This document shows positions 38,257 to 43,133 of a stretch of DNA of 43,133 nucleotides, one piece after another. The first letter of the stretch is position 1; the number at the start of each line of letters is the position of its first letter. Position numbers and translations under genes: made by a program. The stretch is from Pseudomonadota bacterium (GTDB taxonomy: Bacteria > Pseudomonadota > Gammaproteobacteria > Xanthomonadales > Xanthomonadaceae): assembly GCA_023430045.1 (NCBI GenBank), contig JAEZCF010000014.1, positions 1 to 43,133 of the forward strand, in the 5' to 3' direction. The notes beneath the pieces were generated by a model that saw nothing but the letters and a program-made list of their open reading frames with translations, made no database searches and was not told where the DNA came from.

Positions 38257-39002
38257 GCGTCCTCCTGGAACTGGCGCTGCACCCAGTCCTTGCCGGCTTC
38301 GCGCTGCAGGTTGTCGGCGCGTGCCTTGGCCAGCAGCGATCCGGCGAACCACAGCTTGGTAGCGATCACCATCAGCCACAGCGGCACCTGCATGCTGGCG
38401 TCCAGCGTGCTCTGGCCCAGCAGGCGGATGGTCTGGCCCTGGTGCAGGCTGCCCCACCAGTCCACCGAATAACGGATGACCGGTAGCAGCGCGACCCCGA
38501 CAATGGCCAGCAGGCCGGCCGCGCGTGCGGCGTTGCGGCGGTCTTCGATGGCCACGTACAGGCCGATCACGCCCATGTAGAGGAACAGCAGGATGAGTTC
38601 GGTGGTCAGCCGTGGGTCCCAGTCCCACCAGGTGCCCCACATCGGTCGCCCCCAGATGCTGCCGGTAAGCAGGGTGATGACGGTGAACCCCGCGCCGATC
38701 GGCGCGCAGGCCATGGCCAGGACCTCGCACAGCTTGATCCGCCATATCAGCGCGATGGCGGCGTACAGCGCCATGAGCGCGAACACGAACAGGCTCATCC
38801 ACGCGCTGGGCACGTGCACGAACAGGATGCGGAAGCTGTCGCCCTGCTGGTAGTCGGCCGGCACCACGAACAGTGCCTGCCACAGCCCCAGAGCCAGCAC
38901 CGGCAGCGCGGCCAGATGGAAGACCCGTGACCAGCGGCGCGCGAAGCGGTCGAAGGTGGGCGGTGAACCGAGTTGGTGGAACCAGCGGACGATCGGTTGC
39001 AT
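38253..39002 (-). CDS. ccmC: Heme exporter protein CcmC
   Basis: A 249-residue protein with six membrane helices and the tryptophan-rich periplasmic WWD motif in 'PMWGTWWDWDPRLTTELILL', flanked by conserved histidines ('ILFVHVPSAWMS', 'VDWWGSLHQGQTI'). It loads heme on CcmE. It starts 47 bases after ccmB. Confidence 0.96.
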   Translation of the reverse strand: MQPIVRWFHQLGSPPTFDRFARRWSRVFHLAALPVLALGLWQALFVVPADYQQGDSFRILFVHVPSAWMSLFVFALMALYAAIALIWRIKLCEVLAMACAPIGAGFTVITLLTGSIWGRPMWGTWWDWDPRLTTELILLFLYMGVIGLYVAIEDRRNAARAAGLLAIVGVALLPVIRYSVDWWGSLHQGQTIRLLGQSTLDASMQVPLWLMVIATKLWFAGSLLAKARADNLQREAGKDWVQRQFQEDA

Positions 39003-39049
39003 GCGGTGGCGGCTATCCCGTGGTTCGGTGTGGCTCGGCTCAGGAGCGT

Positions 39050-39745
39050 TCAGCTCAACGATATGCGCAACGCCGCTGCGGTTGCCAACGGTGCCAGCAC
39101 CAGCGCCGCCACCAGGCCGGCGGCGAGCATCAACAGCGCTCCCGACGGATCCTGGCCGCGCGCGGCGGCGGCAACGCTGCCAGCGCCGAACACCAGTACC
39201 GGCACGTACAGCGGCAACGAAAGCAGCGCGACGAGAATACCAGAGCGTCGCAGGCCGACCGTCAGTGCCGCCACCACGCCGCCGATCAGGCTCAGCAGGG
39301 GCGTTCCCAACAGCAACGATGCCAGCAACATCGGCAGCTGGTCATGCGGCAGATGCAGCATTTCCGCCAGCAGCGGGCTTATGGCGATCAACGGCAGCGC
39401 GGTGGTGGCCCAGTGCATCGCCACCCGCACCAGCACCAGCCATGACAGCGGTACCGGCGCCAGCAGCCACTGTTCCAGCGAGCCGTCTTCGGCATCGGAA
39501 CGAAACAGGGCATCCAGCGCCAGCTGACCAGCCAGCAGTACCGCCAACCACAGCACGGCGATGGCATCGGCGGCCAGCCGCTGCGGCTCGCGACCGAGCG
39601 CCAGTGCGAACAGCACCACCACCAGCACCGCGAACAGCACCGGCTGCAATACGTCGCCGCGCCGTCGCCACGCCATGCGCAGGTCGCGCACCGCCAGCGC
39701 ACGGGCGGTGCGCCACAGCCCCGGTTCGGTGCCTGGAGCGATCAT
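39050..39745 (-). CDS. ccmB: Heme exporter protein CcmB (ABC permease)
   Basis: A 231-residue permease with six predicted helices. The block 'LEQWLLAPVPLSWLVLVRVA' and 'TPLLSLIGGVVAALTVGLRR' are CcmB-typical. It partners the ATPase CcmA. ATG 39745 overlaps the ccmA stop by 4 bases. Confidence 0.94.
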   Translation of the reverse strand: MIAPGTEPGLWRTARALAVRDLRMAWRRRGDVLQPVLFAVLVVVLFALALGREPQRLAADAIAVLWLAVLLAGQLALDALFRSDAEDGSLEQWLLAPVPLSWLVLVRVAMHWATTALPLIAISPLLAEMLHLPHDQLPMLLASLLLGTPLLSLIGGVVAALTVGLRRSGILVALLSLPLYVPVLVFGAGSVAAAARGQDPSGALLMLAAGLVAALVLAPLATAAALRISLS

Positions 39746-40371
39746 GCCGCCACCTGCAGCTGCAGCTGCCGCGTGCGTACCGGTGGGGCGGCATACGCGC
39801 CATGAGTGGTCACCAGCGCCGCACCGCCGCCGCGCAGGTGCGCGGAAATCATCCGGTTGACCAGGGTGATGCCATCCAGGTCGAGATTCGCGTACGGTTC
39901 GTCGAGCAGCCAGACCGGTGCCGGCGACAGCCACACGCGCGCCAGCGCGAGCCGCCGTTTCTGTCCGGCGGAAAGATGCCGCACCAGCGTCGCCTCATGG
40001 CCGGCCAGGCCGACCACGGCCAGCGCGTTGCCCGGCATCTGCCGCGCGCGACGGCCATGCAGGCCACACAGGAAATGCAGGTTTTCCAGCGTATCGAGAT
40101 CCGCCTTGAGTGCAGGCAGGTGGCCCAGATAGGCGACGAAACGCGCGCGCTCCGCCGTGCCCGCCGCACGGCCATCAATGCTGACGCGCCCATCGGACGG
40201 TCGCAGCAGGCCGGCCAGCACGCGCAGCAGGGTGGTCTTGCCGGCGCCGTTGTCGCCCTGCACCAGCAACGCTTCGCCGGCGTCCACGTGGAAGTCCAGG
40301 GGGCCGAACACGGGGTCCTCATCGCGGGTGAAGCTCAGGCCATGGGCGGCCAGCAACGCAGGGGTGTCCAA
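39742..40371 (-). CDS. ccmA: Heme exporter ATP-binding protein CcmA
   Basis: A 209-residue ABC ATPase: Walker A 'GDNGAGKTTLLRVLAG', signature 'HLSAGQKRRLALARVWL', Walker B 'PVWLLDEPYANLD'. Its ATP use drives release of heme-loaded CcmE. The start is unusual: no ATG fits the family N-terminus, so TTG at 40371 is used ('DTPALLAAHGLSFTRD'). An ATG at 40452 would add 27 unconserved residues; a -10-like TACAAT on the minus strand lies between the two, favouring the downstream start. It is the first gene of the ccm operon. Confidence 0.92.
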   Translation of the reverse strand: MDTPALLAAHGLSFTRDEDPVFGPLDFHVDAGEALLVQGDNGAGKTTLLRVLAGLLRPSDGRVSIDGRAAGTAERARFVAYLGHLPALKADLDTLENLHFLCGLHGRRARQMPGNALAVVGLAGHEATLVRHLSAGQKRRLALARVWLSPAPVWLLDEPYANLDLDGITLVNRMISAHLRGGGAALVTTHGAYAAPPVRTRQLQLQVAA

Positions 40372-40534
40372 GGGGCAGGGGCCGTCGCGGCGGAAGCGGG
40401 CCCCGATTGTATCGGCCTGGTGCCCGGCGCGCGCGCCTGTGCCGGGAGCCATGCGCGGCACCAGGCGGAGGCTACCGGGGCGGCCCCGCCATTGCGTACA
40501 CTGCCAGACCCCTCCCGTCCGATGTCGCAGGCCG

Positions 40535-41683
40535 ATGCAACCCGATACCAAGCTGCCCAGGGTGGGCACCACCATCTTCACCGTGATGTCGCAACTTGCC
40601 GCCGAACACGGCGCGGTCAACCTCGGCCAGGGCTTTCCCGATTTCAGCGCACCGCAACGGCTGATCGACGCCACCACGCGCGCGATGGCCGAAGGACTCA
40701 ACCAGTATCCGCCGATGACCGGCGTGGCACCGCTGCGCCAGGCCATCGCGCAGAAGGTGCTGGACTGCTACGGCGCGCAGGTGGATGCGGACGCCGAGAT
40801 CACGGTCACCAGTGGCGCCACCGAGGCCATCTTCAACGCCATCCACGCAGTGGTACGCGCGGGCGAGGAAGTGATCGTGCTGGACCCGGCCTATGATTGC
40901 TATGAGCCGGCGATCGACCTGGCCGGCGCGCGTGCCGTGCACGTGCCGCTGGACCCGCAGACCTTCGCCGTGGACTGGGACCGCGTGCGCGCGGCGATCA
41001 CGCCGCGCACGCGTCTGCTCATGGTCAACACGCCGCACAATCCGTCCGGTGCGATGTTCGACGAAGCGGACATGCAGGCCCTGGCCGACGTGCTGCGCGG
41101 CACCGGTATCTACCTCATCTCCGATGAGGTCTACGAACACATCATCTACGACGGCCGTCGCCACGAATCGGCGCTGCGCCATCCTGAACTGCGCGAACGC
41201 GCATTCGTGATTTCCAGCTTCGGCAAGACCTACCACTGCACGGGCTGGAAGATCGGCTACGCCATCGCGCCGCCGGCACTGAGCGCGGAATTCCGCAAGG
41301 TCCACCAGTACAACACCTTCACCAGCTTCGGCCCGGCCCAGTACGGTTTCGCCGCGATGATCCGCGAAGAACCGGAACACCACCTGCAGCTCGGTGCGTT
41401 CTACCAGGCCAAGCGCGATCGCTTCCGCGAGCAGCTGGCGCAGACCCGGCTGAAGCCGCTGGCGGTACCGGGTGGTTACTTCCAGCTGGTCGATTATTCG
41501 GAGATCAGCGATCTGCCCGACCACGAATTCGTCAAGTGGCTGACCATCGAGAAGGGCGTGGCGGCGATTCCGCTGTCGCCATTCTACGAGGCACCGCCGG
41601 CCGGCCAGCGCCTGGTGCGGCTGTGCTTTGCCAAGAACGAGGCCACCCTGGACGCGGCGATCGAACGCCTGCGCGTGCTGTGA
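40535..41683 (+). CDS. PLP-dependent aminotransferase, YbdL-like (methionine/glutamine transaminase)
   Basis: A 382-residue class I aminotransferase. Seen: 'NLGQGFPDFSAP', 'YPPMTGVAPLRQAI', 'VTSGATEAIF', 'NTPHNPSGAMF', 'LISDEVYEHIIYDG' and the PLP lysine K231 in 'SSFGKTYHCTGWKIGY', followed by 'YNTFTSFGPAQYG'. The 'GKTYHCTGWK' form and the adjoining omega-amidase match YbdL/MtnE-type transaminases that use glutamine to transaminate ketomethiobutyrate, the last step of methionine salvage. Kynurenine aminotransferases share the same motifs. It is followed by the amidase after 5 bases. Confidence 0.88.
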   Translation: MQPDTKLPRVGTTIFTVMSQLAAEHGAVNLGQGFPDFSAPQRLIDATTRAMAEGLNQYPPMTGVAPLRQAIAQKVLDCYGAQVDADAEITVTSGATEAIFNAIHAVVRAGEEVIVLDPAYDCYEPAIDLAGARAVHVPLDPQTFAVDWDRVRAAITPRTRLLMVNTPHNPSGAMFDEADMQALADVLRGTGIYLISDEVYEHIIYDGRRHESALRHPELRERAFVISSFGKTYHCTGWKIGYAIAPPALSAEFRKVHQYNTFTSFGPAQYGFAAMIREEPEHHLQLGAFYQAKRDRFREQLAQTRLKPLAVPGGYFQLVDYSEISDLPDHEFVKWLTIEKGVAAIPLSPFYEAPPAGQRLVRLCFAKNEATLDAAIERLRVL

Positions 41684-41688
41684 GCACC

Positions 41689-42501
41689 ATGACCCTTCCG
41701 CAGGATCTGCGCGTCAGCCTGGTACAGGGCGATACCCGCTGGCACGATCCGGCCGGCAACCGCGAGCATTACGGCGCGTTGCTGGCGCCACTGGCCGGCA
41801 CGACCGATCTGGTGGTGCTGCCGGAAACCTTCACCAGTGGATTTTCCAACGCAGCCATCGCGCAGGCCGAAGGCATGGATGGCGCCACCGTGGACTGGAT
41901 ACGCGCGCAGGCCGTGGCACTGGATGCGGCGGTGACCGGCAGCGTGCAGCTGCGGGTGGAAGGACGCGTATACAACCGCCTGCTGTTCGCCACGCCGGAC
42001 GGTGGGCTGCAGCATTACGACAAGCGCCATCTGTTCCGTTACGGCGGCGAGCACGAGCGTTACGACGCCGGACGCGAGCGCCTGTGCGTGGAATGGAAGG
42101 GCTGGCGGATCAATCCACAGGTCTGCTACGACCTGCGTTTTCCGGTGTTCTGCCGCAACCGCTTCGATGTGGAACGGGCAGGGCAGCTGGATTTCGATCT
42201 GCAGATTTTTGTCGCCAACTGGCCGTCCGCGCGTGCCTATGCATGGCAGACGCTGCTGCGCGCGCGGGCGATCGAGAACCTGTGTTTCGTGGCAGCCGTC
42301 AACCGGGTGGGCCGCGACGGCAACGACCTGGATTATGCCGGCGACAGTGCGGTGATCGATTTCCTGGGCCAGCCGCAGGTGGAGATCCACGGGCGCGAAC
42401 AGGTGGTTACGACGTCACTGTCCGCCGAGGCACTGGCTGCGCATCGCGCGCGCTTTCCGGCCATGCTGGATGCAGACCGGTTCCAGCTGGACGCGCTTTG
42501 A
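41689..42501 (+). CDS. Omega-amidase YafV-like (nitrilase family)
   Basis: A 270-residue carbon-nitrogen hydrolase with the Glu-Lys-Cys triad: E46 in 'VLPETFTSGFSN', K112 in 'HYDKRHLFRYGGE', C146 in 'INPQVCYDLRFPVF'. These enzymes hydrolyse alpha-ketoglutaramate to 2-oxoglutarate and ammonia. This drives the adjoining glutamine transaminase forward. Start could be ATG 41689 or GTG 41680, the latter overlapping the aminotransferase stop. Confidence 0.9.
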   Translation: MTLPQDLRVSLVQGDTRWHDPAGNREHYGALLAPLAGTTDLVVLPETFTSGFSNAAIAQAEGMDGATVDWIRAQAVALDAAVTGSVQLRVEGRVYNRLLFATPDGGLQHYDKRHLFRYGGEHERYDAGRERLCVEWKGWRINPQVCYDLRFPVFCRNRFDVERAGQLDFDLQIFVANWPSARAYAWQTLLRARAIENLCFVAAVNRVGRDGNDLDYAGDSAVIDFLGQPQVEIHGREQVVTTSLSAEALAAHRARFPAMLDADRFQLDAL

Positions 42502-42530
42502 CGAGGAACATCCTGAAGAGGAATACCGCG

Positions 42531-42971
42531 ATGATGAAAAAGACCCTTCTGCTCACCATGGGACTGCTGGCGTCGTCGCTGCTGGCGCCGGCGGCGCAGG
42601 CGGCCGGCAACATCGACTGCCGCCTGCGCTACGACCTGGAGGGCTGGTCGCTGTTCTACAAGACGGCTTCGGGCAACGGCACGATCACCTGCGACAACGG
42701 CGCGCGCCTTGCCGTGAAGATCAAGGTGCGTGGCGGTGGCCTGACGGTGGGCAAATCGAAGATCGTCGGGGGTGAGGGCCGCTTCACCGGCGCTTATTCG
42801 CTGGACGACCTGTTCGGTAAATATGCGGCGGTCAGCGCGCATGCCGGTGCCAGCAAGTCCAGTGGCGCAGCGGTGATGACCAAGGGCGATGTTTCGCTGG
42901 CCCTTGCAGGTACCGGGGAAGGCTGGGACCTGGGTATCGATGGCACCGCGTTCACCATCGAGCGCCGCTGA
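42531..42971 (+). CDS. Small secreted protein of unknown function
   Basis: A 146-residue protein with a clear signal peptide ('KKTLLLTMGLLASSLLAPAA', cleavage near 'AQA-AG'). The start is ATG 42531, with an ATG directly after it; GAAGAGG (42515-42521) lies nine bases upstream. The mature part is Gly-rich with two cysteines ('IDCRLRYDLEG', 'TITCDNG') and ends 'LGIDGTAFTIERR'. I do not recognise the family. The beta-rich pattern suggests a compact periplasmic domain. Confidence 0.75.
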   Translation: MMKKTLLLTMGLLASSLLAPAAQAAGNIDCRLRYDLEGWSLFYKTASGNGTITCDNGARLAVKIKVRGGGLTVGKSKIVGGEGRFTGAYSLDDLFGKYAAVSAHAGASKSSGAAVMTKGDVSLALAGTGEGWDLGIDGTAFTIERR

Positions 42972-43002
42972 GGCCAACCCGGCGGTCGGATGACCGTGGG
43001 TG

Positions 43003-43111
43003 AGTGAGACGATCGCGGTGGAATGAGACGATCGGGGTAGATGAGCTGATCAGGGCGGATGAGCTGATCAGGGCGGATGAGCTGATCGCGGTGGGTGAGA
43101 CTATCGCGGTG
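43003..43111. repeat. Six tandem copies of an 18-bp unit
   Basis: Units begin at 43003, 43021 (19 bases), 43040, 43058, 43076 and 43094. The third and fourth are identical (GATGAGCTGATCAGGGCG); the others vary as TGAGACGATCGCGGTG-like forms. Nearly all carry GATC. One frame is open through the array and runs off the window; it has no supported start. Confidence 0.8.
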
Positions 43112-43112
43112 G

Positions 43113-43133
43113 GTGACGACCGTTGGTCGTCAC
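43113..43133. repeat. Perfect palindrome at the window edge
   Basis: GTGACGACC and GGTCGTCAC (43113-43121, 43125-43133) are perfect inverted arms around GTT. It closes the tandem array and may be a hairpin element of the same intergenic class as the GTAG repeats. Confidence 0.6.

Noticed and set aside
43003..43133. Possible CRISPR array at the right edge
   Set aside because: Units are contiguous 18-mers with no unique spacers between them and no cas genes in the window.

Overview
The window looks like a chromosomal segment of a Stenotrophomonas-type gammaproteobacterium (Xanthomonadaceae). The support is high G+C codon use, a queG/nnr-tsaE-amidase-mutL block, a phbB-phaR pair, an epmB/efp pair, a full ccm cytochrome c maturation operon, and about a dozen copies of a 23-bp palindromic intergenic repeat opening with GTAG, which resembles the SMAG elements of S. 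maltophilia. Most genes are core housekeeping genes. The species cannot be fixed from the sequence alone.

Layout. 1-2.8 kb: the 3' part of an FGE-like (SUMF1-fold) gene and an M48 peptidase. 2.8-5.3 kb (minus): xseA and queG. 5.3-13.1 kb (plus): nnr, tsaE, a long-linker N-acetylmuramoyl-L-alanine amidase, mutL, a DUF1684 lipoprotein and a TraB/GumN protein. 13.3-15.7 kb (minus): gluQ, phbB and phaR, with a likely PhaR operator array before phaR. 15.8-18.6 kb: htpX, suhB (minus) and trmJ. 18.7-22.0 kb: a PhnD-like periplasmic protein translationally coupled to a membrane GGDEF-EAL protein; the latter's reading frame has no stop before a strong intrinsic terminator. 21.8-23.5 kb: epmB (minus) and efp. 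23.6-27.1 kb (plus): mtaD-like, ubiG, mupP-like and a squalene/phytoene-synthase-fold protein. 27.2-29.6 kb (minus): yidD, dihydroorotase and an M23 peptidase, tightly coupled. 30.0-31.2 kb: a DksA-like protein carrying a 260-residue histone-H1-like tail and a decayed zinc finger. 31.6-33.1 kb (minus): an accessory HipBA toxin-antitoxin module with palindromic operators. 33.5-40.4 kb (minus): the complete ccmABCDEFGHI operon. 40.5-43.0 kb (plus): a glutamine/methionine transaminase, its omega-amidase partner and a small secreted protein. The right edge (43.0-43.1 kb) is an 18-bp tandem repeat ending in a palindrome.

How the genes relate. Several pairs work on one pathway: EpmB modifies EF-P; UbiG makes ubiquinone, and MupP-like phosphatase feeds MurNAc recycling; MtaD, the transaminase and the omega-amidase all touch methionine salvage; PhaR is the likely regulator of PHA genes such as its neighbour phbB. 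The observations most worth following are the DksA/H1 chimera, the stop-less GGDEF-EAL gene with its orphan periplasmic partner, the octamer array in front of phaR, and the HipBA promoter/operator. No CRISPR array, tRNA, rRNA or insertion sequence was recognised.
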